Shown: positions 10,953 through 23,147, counted from the first letter of the stretch. The stretch: 64,000 bases of DNA from Mytilinidion resinicola (GCF_010093595.1 NW_022985437.1:1-64000); one strand, 5' to 3'. A program made the numbers and translations. Notes: generated by a model from the letters alone, not told the origin.

Positions 10953-11590
10953 ATGCACGCTACCCAGCAGAAGCTCATCCAATCCCACGTGAAAAAAATC
11001 ACCCAACTAGAAACGCAGTCCAAAACCAAACAACGCACGATTGAGTCTCAGACTGCGAAGATTTCGGAATGGATTCCAAGTCCTGGGCCCAGGAGAAGCT
11101 GATCGGAGTCCAAGAAGCGAAGATTAAGAAGATGGACTCGCAAGCCATCTCGGACCGAGCGCTCATTGTGGCTCTTGAGGACAAGGTCTCCAAGTTCGAG
11201 TCACAGACCGAGGCTGACAAGCTGATGATCAAGGACCAAGGGAGACAGATCTCTGAGATGGAGTTGGCATCAAAGGTTCAGGACGGCCAGTCCAAGGTGT
11301 ACCAGGACGAGCTGAAGGCGCTGCGGAAGGAAGTGAAAGCGCTGGAGGTCAAGAACATTGACTTGACCAAGCAAGTAGCGGAGAAGAGCAAAGAGGCCGG
11401 CGAGAACTGGGCCAAGATGAGGGCAGCGCAGGCCAAGATTCGCGGCAAGAAGAAGGATTTCAAGGAGAAGGAGGCGAGGCGTGCTGCAGTCATGAACGAC
11501 TGCACCCCGGACGCAGTAGCGTTGGCGGAGAAGGTTGAGGCTGAGGCGGAGGCGGAGGCGGAACGGGTGAAGGCTATGAAGAAGTTGTAA
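10953..11590 (+). CDS. Coiled-coil protein, apparently with a one-base frameshift
   Basis: A frame starting at 10953 reads MHATQQKLIQSHVKKITQLE and continues in charged heptad-like sequence to about 11069, where it leaves the frame. From the ATG at 11069 a second frame carries on the same pattern for 173 residues to the TAA at 11590, rich in Lys, Glu, Ala and Gln. One extra base after 11069 would fuse them into one coiled coil of about 212 residues. The second frame alone could also be the real gene with a start at 11069. No catalytic domain is visible. The role may be structural or scaffolding, but this is a guess. The C-terminal EAEAEAEAE run comes from a short GAGGCG repeat. Confidence 0.5.
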
Positions 11591-12143
11591 GTCCCGGCTT
11601 GTTTTGTGGTATCCCTTAACCTTCCAGTCTCCGACGGTCGCCCCTGTTCCCTCAATTTCGACTTCAAAGACCAACCCTTTCGAGCAAAGTGACGCGGAAG
11701 ACATTGTAGGTCAGCGAGCTGCCTTGAACCGCACGCGAGGGGTCGCTTCGGCGGTGCTTACGCCCTATATGGACTTGGATTTGCTACGCAGATAGCCGTG
11801 TTGACCGTGCCACTCGGCACGGAAGGAGTCTTTGGGGTCACCTAATGGGGGATACCGGGGTGATTGGCGGAGACCGAGGATTCGAGGGTGCCTAGTGTTG
11901 TATTGCCGGGCAACTTCGATGACTGTTTCTTAATGGGCGGATAATGACTTTTCCTTTCTCTTGTTTTGAGCAGGTATTCGACCCTGCATAGGTCCCTCGG
12001 ATAGGCGATCAAAAATATGAACATAACGTCAAGAACCTCCCTGAATGATTTCTCTTCAGTGAAATGCCACTCTGGTGCCTATTGCAACATCTAATGCAGC
12101 TAGCATGATGCTGAAAATATGATAGTGCGGAATTCAGTTTTGA
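11591..12143. other. Intergenic between convergent genes
   Basis: This holds the 3' ends of the coiled-coil gene and of the minus-strand gene at 12144. No domain-bearing frame is seen. Confidence 0.4.
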
Positions 12144-13003
12144 TTACCTTGAACAACTATCGGAACCGCCTGGGCCAAACACCACTCCACTACACGCCGC
12201 TTCCTCCATCATATCAAGAATACACTGCTCGAGTGTTTCGACTTGCTTCTTCAGATTCTGAATGCACTTTTCCTTCAATGCCTCTGATCCTTTGAGAACC
12301 GCGAATGTCTCCGCAACAGCAACCTCCAAAGCCTTGTTCCGGCCCTCCAGCCGCTGAATTTCGGCGTCTTTGGATGGCAGGGTCTTTTCGTACTTTTCAA
12401 TGATAGCCTCAGAATCCTGTGTCGCTGAGAGGGCCTCGGATCTGCTATCTGGCAAATAGAGTCTTATTGACGTGTGTAGTCACCCGTTGGCGCGCTTTTC
12501 TCGGGAGTCCTCGTTCCCGCATCTCTGCTCGTTGTCTCCTCTGAGAGAAGTTGGTTCTGGATGGCGGCTGGATCTGGTCAAGAACAGTTCAGGAGGGCGC
12601 GTAGGATAGACTCGCTCGTCTTACCTTCGGTGAAGCTGTCATGCTCAAATGCTTCCTGTACGTGTTCACGCGTAGGGAAACTGTCCCCCTCGACATCGGA
12701 GGCAATGTCTGGAGTAATGGCAGGCTTTGCGGGGATTTCAGAAATGGGCTTATCTTTTTCCTTCTCTTTCACTTTCTTGTCCTCTCTACTGGCAGAATTT
12801 TCCTTGGTGGCGGTTTTCTCCTTCGTTGGCTTCTCTTCAACGACCTCAAGCTCTTCATCGTAATCGCTCTCCTTCTTTCGATTTCTCTCCTCCTTCTCTT
12901 GCTCTTTCGCCTTCTGTAGCTCTCTCTCCTTCAGTCGCTCGCTCCTGGACCTCCGTTGTCTCTTTATCGCCTTCCCTCGGCTTCCCTTCTTCTTGTTGGC
13001 CAT
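12144..13003 (-). CDS. Lys/Glu-rich coiled-coil protein
   Basis: Three exons, 13003-12625, 12540-12484 and 12448-12144, are separated by 84-nt and 35-nt introns, and both junctions keep the frame, giving 246 aa. The 35-nt second intron is short and could be wrong. The N-terminus MANKKKGSRGKAIKRQRRSR is a strong candidate nuclear or nucleolar signal. It is followed by a long charged Lys/Glu helix (about 20-95) and a Pro-rich stretch. The last exon predicts a coiled coil of about 70 residues (IIEKYEKTLPSKDAEIQRLE and onward). No enzyme domain is seen. The function is unknown, and the composition would suit a nucleic-acid-associated or structural protein. Confidence 0.6.
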
Positions 13004-13617
13004 GTCTATATGTTAGGAGGGTGGGTAGGTGAAGGTATTCGATGCTGAGGCCTCGGTGAGCCTTGCTCCTCTGTGAAGTATACAAAGGCTTAAAGCAGGT
13101 GATTTTCTCAGTGCGTATGTGCTTGCGGCAGCATCAACATGGATGTGTGATCTCACTAGTCGAAATTAGTCTTACTTAGACAGGAAACGCAAAAGCAGTC
13201 ACGCCAGTGAGGCGGAAGTGTCAGAGGAAAACCATTACTCACGAGAGTAACCGCAAAATCCTTAGGCTTCCTCCACCCTGAGCTAATGGACGGTGCTGTT
13301 TCGGGTGAATGATAATAAGTAGTGGTATTGGATGGTAACGAATTGAAGTGGATAATGTTCGATGTCACGTATGCTGAATGAAAGGCGGTGGGAAAGCTGA
13401 TACTCGTGAGGAAGATGATTACACGAGGGAGAGAAAAGAGCCAAGAAAGACTGAGGCGGTATTCGAGGAGACACGTGCCTGCCGTATTTATCGCTCACTA
13501 CTTCTCCCTTACATTCATAGCCCGATATGCGCTTTCATTTTAAAACAGCTTTCCATGTGATATCATAAAGGAAAACTATCAGAGTTTCCAACCCACATGT
13601 GATTATGTGGCACAAGC
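13004..13617. other. Intergenic, no gene recognised
   Basis: This is the 5' flank of the coiled-coil gene and 3' flank of the secreted repeat protein. The short frames overlap on both strands and have no domain. Confidence 0.4.
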
Positions 13618-16234
13618 CTAAATTGCGACCAGCCAAAGAAGTATACCAAATACCCAATTAAAGATGCCCGACTTGCGGAAAGACGCTTGCGCACGACTAC
13701 GCGAAGTAGTCGTAGCCGGCACTTCCGATCCGGTGGCGATGATCTTTGTCTTTATCGCCGTCGCGGTGGGGACAGGCCTCAGAGTGATTGTCGGTGTTGC
13801 CAAGATGCTGCTGGTGGTGCTGATGGTGCTGGTCAAAGTGTCTCCTTCCAGAGTAGTGCTCCTTCCATTAACTACTAGTACTGTGTTCCCCTCGCTATTG
13901 GTCGTGAGAGCAATCACGGTAGAGCTGTTGCCATTTCCCAGCGTGATAGGATGTCCGGGAAAGAGAGTTTGCGAGCCAACGATATATTCGGTCAACGGAG
14001 TCGACGCCGTTGTCATTACGGCGGTTTGAACGGCTAATGGAGTTGGTGTTGGGGGCGGAAGTAAAGTCGTAGCCGATGTTCCGACAAACAGCACTGTTGA
14101 TCCAGCGGCGTTCGTTGCGAGAGAAATTGCAGTGCTATCCAGCGTGATCGGGTGTCCTAGCGCAAGTGTCTGCGAACCTACAACATAAACAATGCTGTTG
14201 GAGACAAGAGAAGCATGGATGTTTCCAATCACGAGACCAGCGGCGGTGGAAGGGGAGGGCGTTATAGTCGACGTAGATGTCCCTATAATAACGAGTGTTT
14301 CACCCACGCTATTAGTAGCCAGACTAACAGTCGTGGCGCTAGGCCCTGTTCCCAAGGTAATTGGAGGACCTCCGGGCAGCAGAGACTTTGAATAGATAAG
14401 CAAGCCGGGCTGTTGAGATAGTGGTGTAGCCGTTGCGCCAGCAATTGTGATCGCGGGCGGAGGAGCTGTAGGAGCTTGTACAGTCGAGGTAGACCCATCG
14501 ATCACTACTATAGGCTTTCCGAAGCCGTTCGTTGCGAGACTGATGACTGTCTTTCCAATTGTGAGACGCGGGCCTCCGGGTGCCAGAGTTTCTGTGCCAA
14601 CGAGAAACTCGGGCGCAGTGGTGGGGAGAATCGTCTGTCCATCAACGATGATTGGCTGGGGCGAAGCCAGTGGCCCAAGAGGAGTCGTAGGATTTGGTAC
14701 TGTGATTGCGTCAGTCCCTAGGAGGGGAATGGCGTTACCGGCGGAGGAGGATTCAATGGTTGGGTTTGCGTTGCTCAATGGCTCCGAAATTGTCATAGGT
14801 GGTGCGTTCGGAGCTAGAGATAGGACGTAGGTACCGACGGTGATCTGGGGAGGCGGTTTTACAGGCGCGCGAGAGACTTGTGGCGCTGCAGCACTTGAAG
14901 GCATTGAGGTGTCTGCTGTCGGACTGTCCGGGGCCCCCTCTATCTCTGTCGATGTTGGCCTAGGAAAATTTGGTATAGCCAATGAGCTTAACAGATTGCC
15001 AATTACATCTACCGATGACATTGTTGGTTGAATATGAGACACACTGCGAATAACTTCGACTTCAGTGGTACTAGAGTCATGATGTGGCCCATTGCCACTG
15101 ATAGCTGAATCAGCGATTGAACCGATGTTTGCTGGGACCTGTGTGCTCGAGGGAGTAGAGGTAGACGGAACCAATGCGAAGCTCTCGATATGCGCTATCG
15201 AAGAGTCTGCATCGCGACTTGTCGAAGAAGGCCCGGCAGCGGCAGGAGAATCCGGAGGAACCAAAGCCATTAAAGTGCTCTGGCCAACTGAAGCAGAATC
15301 CGTTGTAAGAGTAGCATAGAACGTGGCCGTGGTGGTAAATATGGACACGAAGGGTGCGGGGTTCACGAAGACGGGCGGTCGAGTATTCCCGCCGAAAGCT
15401 GGCCTGCCTCCGCCACAGACACAGTCCTGAAGAGCGGGCACATCAGAAAATGCGTGTTGATAGAAATCTGGGTCAGACTCCTGATGAGCGATGAGCTGAG
15501 GTTCATATTGCAGGCCGCGCGCAAAGGGATCAGCGGTGGCTGTTCCGAATATGAGGGATGCCTGTGGCGGTGGCGGATACACAGGATGACTTGGGAATGG
15601 ATACTCGATATTGCCTGGAATTATTGAAGTGGCATCATGATTCCGAACGGTGAGATTTGCATCTAGGAAGTATGAGTTGCTGTACTCGACATATACGGTA
15701 GGAAAAGCGCTAAAAACATGATAAGCGAGGCATCATCCACGGCAGAACAATAATCTTACATGACCGTTGTGTAATTAGTTCGAGCTACTGGATCTGAGAA
15801 TGTCAAAGATGTGATTCGAGTTCCTGCATCGTTTGTCTCCGCTGCAGATGTTGGAGAGGCGACTGAAGTTGGAGGAAATACAAGATCGTTTTGCTTGACT
15901 GAAGTTCGGGTCTTATTCGTCTTGGGATCGAAGATTATTACATGTGTTGCTGCAACGACCGTCGATGTCGTTGCGGCGGTCTGGGCTTCGAACCAGAATA
16001 GTTGAGTGGTCTGAAGAATATAGCCGCAGCCAGGTGCATTCGTTGGCGTGGCCGCCGACCCACTCCCCGTGCCGAATGCTGCGGTGGTATAGTTGAAAAT
16101 AGCTTGAGCGGTTAGCTGAAAATCAGAAATGGAGCTCATGGTCAACTCTTACGAAACTTAGGAACATAAAAACATGTAGCAGTCGAGAACAGGGAGAGCA
16201 GAAATAGACTATTAAGAAATAGAGAGTAATCCAT
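13618..16234 (-). CDS. Secreted Ser/Thr-rich repeat protein, probably cell-surface
   Basis: Three exons, 16234-16153, 16102-15760 and 15709-13618, give 838 aa with consistent phases. Intron 1 has a GTAAGA donor and GCTAAC branch site, and intron 2 a GTAAGA donor. The first exon encodes a signal peptide (MDYSLFLNSLFLLSLFSTAT). The middle is Ser/Thr/Pro-rich and likely O-glycosylated. From about residue 400 to 780 a module recurs at least five times: a short GxPITLG-type segment, then TVISLATN, then a Val-rich segment ending in STST. The end is hydrophobic (GIFNWVFGILLWLVAI) after a basic patch, as in GPI-anchored or tail-anchored wall proteins. It resembles the repetitive wall proteins common in ascomycetes. 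The exact role is unknown. Confidence 0.75.
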
Positions 16235-17899
16235 TATTGAGCATTCATCGGGTAAAGCAATAAACAGTCTGAGGAGCAAAATTGGGGTTAGCGAAATTCT
16301 CGATCTAGAGATAAATTTTAAGACGACCACAAAGCTCATATACCTCATCGCCGGGAAATGCTGTGGCGGAGCTCAAGTGCATAAGGCAGACATGCAGGCC
16401 AGGGCATGTGGAGCAAACCAGGCTGTCGGTATAAACAGACGATGATGATAGGTCTGTCCATAAATGAATGTATGCAGTGATCCTGGAGCCTCCATTTAGC
16501 GTTGACGCAACTCAATGTTCCAACTGTTTGAAACATGTGAAGGTAACGTGGCTGAGGTGAGATTTCGAGGGGTGTCCATTTTTGAGACATTCCTACCAAT
16601 GAAATCGCTCTCCGACAGATTTTCCGGCTTCCACGCGCCATCGCAGACATGGTGCGGTCTGGAATTTCCCCAGCTGCCTATCACTTTACCATTGATCAGC
16701 TATACCAGCCTCAACATTGACAACTAGAATAGAGAGAGATCGCGCAGAATCGAGTGTGATATTTCTGGTAATGTTCTGGGCCCCGGAGGTGGGCAATTAG
16801 ATAACTTTTATCGGAGATGAATAGCACAGGGTATAATGATTATGCAGACATTCTTCGAGGTAACAGATATCGGGCAAGCTTTGCAAAACATTGAAAGATT
16901 TTCATCGTAGTCCATAGCTCAAGAACTACGTCGTTTCCGATGGTTGCGTGTCAGTGAGGATGGGTGGTGGTGGAGAGAGGAGAGATTCGTGGAGTTGCAA
17001 GGGAAGTTGTTGGTGGCCGTGCTCGAGACAAAAATAGCACCCAGCAGGCCGGGCGGCAACGATGATAATACTTTGCATGGTAAATCCGTAGAACCATATC
17101 ACATTTAGCACGAAGTAACTTGGAGGATATAAAAGTTGATCATAAGTCGAAAAAGCGACAGATTTGCTCTCAATGAATTACTTAGTCACCTACCTTGCTC
17201 TACTACTTAAGAGAGAATTCAGCAGGCTTGCGCGCAACCTTATAGAACGCGAACATGTTCCTGGGCATCAGACAAAAGTAAGACTGAAAAGGAATACAGG
17301 GAATGCTGGATCGTAAAATCTTTCATTAAATAAGCAATTCTAGTGATCGCAAACAATATGTAGATCAAGTCTCATAGCAGAGGCTCCTAATGCGGCTATA
17401 TCTGCCCGCAACACCTCCTTAGGCAAAGAGGCTATGCGATCATAGAGACACCACTAGTTGGCATTCTTGCTCGGACAAAGAGCGGGCCAGCAAGCCGATT
17501 TTCTGGGCGCTCCAGTTCCTCCTTAGTAGAATTCGCTAGCTCCTCGATCTTTGCATTTAGAGGACTGACTACTGACTCGAGTAAATGCATTCATCACCAT
17601 ACTATCCCGACTCATATCGCGTCCCCGCTTTTCTGACTGTCAGGAACCTATCCCAAGCGTCAGAAAGGTCAGAAAATGTTCGGGATCCCAGGCATACGGC
17701 AATGCATCCGCCGAGGAAAGATCTAATAAATATATAAGTAGATGGAAAGCCGCACCTCCAGAGCGTAGTTCCATATTCATCGCTCCGCCTTGGCCTTTCA
17801 TTCAAAAACCCATTAGCCAAACCGGCACCACATTTGAGCAAGCTTTTCTTCCTGTCTTTAGACGCGTTTTCTTTCCAACTACTATTCCAACTCGCCAAC
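16235..17899. other. Intergenic, 1.7 kb, no gene recognised
   Basis: Both flanking genes point away from this region, so it contains two divergent promoters. The longest frame (17602-17925, minus) overlaps the hydrolase start and has no domain. No RNA gene was recognised. Confidence 0.45.
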
Positions 17900-18732
17900 A
17901 TGGCCAAGCCCTCGATTCTACTCATTCCCGGCGCGTCTGGGCTTCCGGAGTTCTATGACTCGGTAATGGATCCAGTGACAGCTAAAGGTTATACAATACG
18001 CGGTCTGCATATGCGCAGCGTTGGCCTCAAGGCTGGTATTGCTAGGGAAGGAGTACCACCATCCATGTACGACGATGCTGCCCTCATTGCAAAAGAGGTC
18101 GAAAAACTCGCAGATGAGGGAAAAGATGTGATACTCATCGCACATTCATACGGAGGTGTCCCGACTACCGAGAGCACGAAGGGGCTTAGCAAAGAAGAGA
18201 GGCGTGAACAAGGCAAGAGCGGAGGAATTGTTAGGCTTGCGTATATGACGTCGTTGGTGCCGGCAGTAGGAATTGCCGCGATGAGTGTACTAGGGGACGC
18301 ACCGCAGGATCAGAAGATGGACTTCAGAATAGACGTAGGTTCCCTCTCTCTCAGCTCATTCATGCCGTTAACATCATACAGGAACAGGGCTGGATGCACC
18401 ATAACGACGTCTCGAAAGCTGCAGCCATCTGCTTTCAGGATATTCCCAAGGAGGAAGGCGAGATGTGGATCAGGAAGTTCCCTCCACACTCATCTGTGAG
18501 TTTTACCAACAAGTTGACACATGCCGGATACAAGACCATCCCGGTGTCATATCTGCTTTGTGAAGAGGATCTGTGCATTCCAGCACAGACCCAAAAAGCG
18601 GAAATAGAGTTGATTGAGAAGGAAAGCGGCAAGAACGTAGATGTTACATATTTGAAGGCTGGACATGTTCCAATAGTTAGTAAGCCGCAAGAAGTGGTTA
18701 ACTGGATATTGGATGTGGCGGGAAAGCACTAA
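17900..18732 (+). CDS. Alpha/beta-hydrolase
   Basis: Two exons, 17900-18334 and 18382-18732, flank a 47-nt intron (GTAGGT donor, TTAAC branch, ACAG acceptor), giving 261 aa. The fold starts at once with SILLIPGASG, whose small-residue turn after the first strand is typical of an oxyanion hole. The nucleophile elbow is AHSYGG, with Ser83. A CEEDLCIP strand carries the likely catalytic acid, and AGHVPIVSKP near the C-terminus holds the catalytic His. There is no signal peptide, so it is probably cytosolic. The size and motif pattern fit small fungal esterases of the salicylate/methyl-ester type, but the substrate cannot be told from sequence. It looks intact. Confidence 0.85.
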
Positions 18733-19204
18733 GACTGTCAGATAGCTTGAGTAGATGGTCCAGACAACGGTCCACGACGATGAAATGCTAAACCCAACGC
18801 TTTTCCCTGGGAATTCCTGCATTTTCTCAATAGCGTGTGACAAAATAAAGACTGTAGACGAGCACATGTTTTTACAGGGGGTCGAAATGCGACCAGAAAT
18901 TAGAAAATAGGGAAATGTTGATCCATGGGTGGAGCTATCCTTTGTAAGCTAATGCCAATGACAATTGACAAGGGCTAGACCTTTGAATAATCTTTCTTCC
19001 TGATTGAGTTTCTTACTGAGTATGGTAGGTCACATTCTCTCTATTCTTGAACATTCCTCCATTACTCCCATGTCCTCAGAAGTCGCTGTGTAATCTCGGA
19101 GTGGTGAAAATCTCAAACGTGCGCCCTTAGTGTGTCCCCCATACTCCAATTATTAGCCCGTGCCAGAGAGCATCAACAGTTGATTCTCTTCTAAAGAGAG
19201 AACA
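18733..19204. other. Intergenic between convergent genes
   Basis: This holds the 3' ends of the hydrolase and the bZIP gene. Nothing else is seen. Confidence 0.4.
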
Positions 19205-20176
19205 TCAATCAAATAGGAAGCCCCATTTGTCTGCGAAGGGTTTCTCGATTCTCCAAGCTGTAGGATCCCAGGACACTCCACCTGGTGCGAGAGTAAAGCT
19301 GGGCATAAGACACACATCGCCGGCTAGCTCCTCTTCGTCGATAAAACCGCTCATGTGGATGAAGTTGTCTCGCATCTTGACGAATGGGAATCGATCGATC
19401 CCACTGAAATGTACAGTGGACAGTTGGGTTGCTGTGGGGCGCAAGGGAAAAGGTGTTTCCGGCGAAGCAGGTGGAGATTTAGACGGAACAATTGTACCAC
19501 ATCGTAGACCAAGAATTTGGCCGTTGATAAATAACGCACTGAACACATTGAGCGAATAAGGGAGCTCATAGCTCAGGTTTGGGGTCTGCTGGATGGAATG
19601 GGAGTACAATAACGAAATTTGCGACGAGTCCAATGACGGCAGCGGCTCCGCAACCGTCTTAAAACAAGGCGCGTGCTCGAAAGCGTCAAGAGTAAAAGGA
19701 TGAAAGGCAGATTCCGATGAAGAATGGGAGATTCCGTCAGCTTGCGTGCTATTGCTTGTCTGTATTTGAGGGAGCGGAGGCATCTGCTCCGCACTCTTTC
19801 TTGCTTCTCGTAGTCGTTTGCCTATAAAAAGCAGAGCCGATCAGCACCATCATTTTCCTAATCCTACATGATACTTTTCAGGCGCTATCTGAGCATCAAA
19901 GGTCTTAACAATGAATATAACCATGATGCACTAGGACAGGGACAAACAAGCAGAAAGAGAGAGTTCTGGCCCGAGACCATGGTAAGAAAGAAACAAAACG
20001 CATATTATTCTCGTGACATATGAAGATGAGGGTGACTACTTACGCCTTTCCCGTTGGGCTAGTCTGTCTTGGATTTGCTTCCTTTTCTTAGCATCCGTGA
20101 CGCTATGCCAATCATCCGCATCGACTTTGGTCAGGTTGACATCGATTAGCGTTTCTTCCATCTCGGGAACGAACAT
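19205..20176 (-). CDS. bZIP-like transcription factor with DUF3425 domain
   Basis: Exon 20176-20044 joins 19821-19205 across a 222-nt intron with a GTAAGT donor and TATAG acceptor, giving 249 aa. The join creates a basic region, TDAKKRKQIQDRLAQRERRR (residues 27-46), as in fungal bZIP proteins. The normally invariant Asn of the N-x7-R motif is Asp (D37). No leucine zipper follows. The C-terminal third matches DUF3425: IDRFPFVKMRDNFI, an acidic EEELAGDV segment, then SWDPTAWRIEKPFADKWGF. Proteins with this pairing are nuclear regulators, often next to secondary-metabolism or stress genes, but no such cluster is seen here. DNA binding may be altered by the Asp. The gene could start upstream, though I see no better start. 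Confidence 0.75.
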
Positions 20177-20570
20177 AGGAATACTCAAGCCTGCCGTCTC
20201 AAGGAGAGCGGAGTATCAGTGATGTTTAGAACTGGCTGTGAGGTGAGGTCTGATTAGAAACTCCGCGGACGAATACCGGCGGGAAGTATGCATCACGTGA
20301 CGGTTCCAACCTCATCTCAGCTTCATCTCTTGCCTCCCTAACAGCCATCTCGTACTGCCCATATCTATGTATGGCTCTACGCTCATTATTTATCTGAGTG
20401 TCACACGACTCCACGATCCTGATGGGGCTCCGCTTTCCCGGTGTTCATTCACACCTGTCCATCGATTCGCGCTCAGATTGTCTTTGCTGTCATGCATTCG
20501 CAGGTCTGATTTACCTGCTAAAAAGAGCAAAATCCGCTCAGTCTCATCATTCGCGTTTAGTAAACTGGAT
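20177..20570. other. Intergenic, no gene recognised
   Basis: A 62-codon minus-strand frame at 20226-20414 contains a charged MAVREARDEAEMRLEPS stretch. It could be part of a lost gene but is not called. Confidence 0.3.
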
Positions 20571-20798
20571 CTAATGTGTCGGTATCTCCTTCATTAGCTC
20601 TCTCCCCACACCGGCCCATGCGGGATCTGTTTTTGGATTTTCAACTTCAACTAAAGGGGTAGATGGCAATTTGAAGGTAGCAATCCGTACATTCCGGGGA
20701 ATCTTTGAAGTCAGCTTCATGTAATCATGCTCAGGGTGACCCAAGAACGTAAAATCTTTGAGGGATTCGATCAAGCACGTGACGTCTCTCACATCCAA
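20571..20798 (-). CDS. Small hypothetical protein or exon remnant
   Basis: A 75-codon frame has protein-like composition, including HDYMKLTSKIPRNVRIATF and a DPAWAGVGRELMKEI segment. No signal peptide or domain is recognised. It may be one exon of a larger or decayed gene, since protein-like stretches on the same strand follow at 20226-20414 but cannot be spliced to it convincingly. Confidence 0.28.
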   Translation of the reverse strand: MDVRDVTCLIESLKDFTFLGHPEHDYMKLTSKIPRNVRIATFKLPSTPLVEVENPKTDPAWAGVGRELMKEIPTH

Positions 20799-21800
20799 GT
20801 ATCGTTTTTCCTTTCCCTATGCTCTTGACGCTGCTGGCCTCTTCCTATCTAGCAGGCTTATTTGGCACCTTGTGTATATCTTTCCTTCTGCCGATCAACA
20901 GCTAGCTTTCTCACCCTCGTCAATACAGTTTTGGGCCCCACATCTTTTCTTGATTCTTGTGGCTGCCGCTCAACAGCTGCTTGCCTACTAGTGACGGATT
21001 CGAAGAGACGCGTATTGCTCTTTTTGAGGAGTTCAGGCCTTTGCAGTAGGCCGGTATGTTACATGTTGCGATCGATCCCGAATAGTGCCGTCCTAGTAGC
21101 TTCCTCGATATCATACCATAGGACACGTTGCGCGGCATTGATTCTGTTGGGCTATGCTTCACGCCACTTTCTCTGCGATCGAAGCGCGATAGTCATGTCG
21201 TTTCTGTGGATGCCTCATTCCGTTTTCATTTTCACGGGCAGGAGGGAAGACTTCTCTCTAGAGTGAACTTATCCAAATAAAAAGAATAGTGGGGTGAGTA
21301 GAATAGGGTCAAGATATTGAATTTCGTTACCAGGAGGCGCCCTGATTGTGGTGAATATTGCTTCGCGCTTTCGAGTCATCTCAGCCGCATTGTCGCATTT
21401 CACCTCGACAGACCATTTAATGCCGATTCGACTTTCACGCCGCACAGCTTCTTTCAAAAATATTTGCAAAACTTCCCACACATTTCAAAAAGCTTCTCCC
21501 AACCCCCACTCTGCAACGTTACATTCCCACCATCACAACCACTCACCGCGTCTCGAAACCCAGAACACACTTGCCATCTGCAAACACCAAAGCCCTCTCC
21601 AGCCCTGTTTCTACTCTTATCCCAAGCTATGGTGTCCATGGGCATTGCACTCCATCAACTCGCACACGGCCGTTCTAGGAGTAATACGCAAGCACCATGC
21701 CTGTAAGTTCCCAGTTCATTCATGACTGAGTATAATTGATCGCTGATCACCAAACAAGAAAGCGCAAGCGTAAAAACGATGATGACGACACACTGAGCCT
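20799..21800. other. Intergenic, no gene recognised
   Basis: Overlapping short frames lie on both strands. A possible first exon of the F-box gene starts with the ATG at 21696, followed by GTAAGT at 21702. Splicing to 21773 would add an RKRKNDDDDTLS segment but does not reach the F-box frame without another shift. Confidence 0.35.
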
Positions 21801-23147
21801 ATGAAGAAGAAGTGCGCGGAGTTGGGCACATCTAAAAAGCCAACGGGCACCACCTTCTCCGATCTACCAAACGAAGTCTTCAGCATCATCTGCGATCGCA
21901 TCACTGATGTACGCGACATCTCTTCATTGCGCCTCGTCAACAAGGAGATGCGCGACAAGGCCCAACACTCCTTTGGTCGCAACTAGTTTCGCACGATCAA
22001 ATTCACCCTACATCCCTTGAGTTTGGTCATGATGAACGAGATCTCCACGCATCCTCAGTACGCCAAAATTGTCGAGCGCGTCATTATCGGATCTGAACTC
22101 GCCGCGACGATTCCCTTAGAGCATCCCGGTGGTACAACCGACCTTCTTTGGCGGCGAACCCCCCTGATGATGAAGAACCATCTCAAATTGAGGGACCAAC
22201 AGCTCGAAATTATGAAGCAAGACTTCGGCATCCCTTTGCTAACGAACTACCTCACTCGCTTCCCTAATCTGAAGTTATTGGATCTGGAGGAAGACCCATG
22301 TCCCATCCTTCGCAAACACGGCGGCTTGTGGGGTATGCCGACGCCAAATGGCTGCGGGATCAAGCGGCTCTATGAGCTTACAGGGTGCAAGTATTCCGAC
22401 CAGTATGCAGTAGACCTCGGCCATGCAGGTCCTGTAGCTGTTAGAGTGCAACGTCAAGCCTACATATTCAATCGGCTCTGCGATGCCATCTCCAAAATGG
22501 ACTTCAAGGGCGTCAGCGTTGGGTTCGGTGGTATGGAGGACTTTGCCCATGCCTTTGGAGGAAGCAATATTGTCAGAGGCGAGATTAAAGCGAGGGATAT
22601 CCAATTCAGATCCAGCGACTCTGCGCTAGCTGGACCGCATCCACGACAACTCAGCCGTGTACACTATAAGCTCGGAAATTATGTCGATCTGCGATCCGCG
22701 ACGAATTCGTTCGATCCGCTGAGGGCAGCCTGCGAGAAACTGGCACTTGAATGGGGTCCTTCCACGCTGTTTGGTGACTCTGTGCACCTTCCTGCTGGAA
22801 CGTTCAGCTCCCTGAAGAACTTTGCCTTGGGAGGAGGAGGAGTGTCGTTCTTGATGGTCGAGATGATTCAGTTCCTACAATCGCATCAGGAAACCTTAGC
22901 CCATCTCCGGATCCACGACTGCTGCTTCATAGACGGAGATATTCTTTTGTTGGCGAAGAAGATTTTGGCTTTGCCCCATTTGGTCGAGCTAGAGATGGAG
23001 GAGGTAGAACATCTACCTATTGGATCCCGCTCTTGGCAGATGAGGCCAAAAACCTTCATCACCAAGTCGACTTTGATCTTGAAGGGCACAGAGATCCGAG
23101 TGCGCCTCCGTGAGTGGAAGGACGCTGAGCTGGCCCAGAAGCACTAA
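21801..23147 (+). pseudogene. F-box protein gene with one in-frame TAG
   Basis: One reading frame of 448 codons runs from 21801 to 23147, interrupted only by TAG at 21984-21986. The F-box motif lies directly before the stop: TFSDLPNEVFSIICDRITD, then ISSLRLVNKEMRD. Downstream the frame continues with FRTIKFTLHPLSL and 376 more residues of the type that follows fungal F-boxes, with no other stop. No GT-AG pair removes the TAG without deleting the F-box. F-box proteins link substrates to SCF ubiquitin ligases through Skp1. The C-terminal region would be the substrate-binding part. A recent null allele, stop readthrough or a sequence error are all possible. Confidence 0.75.
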
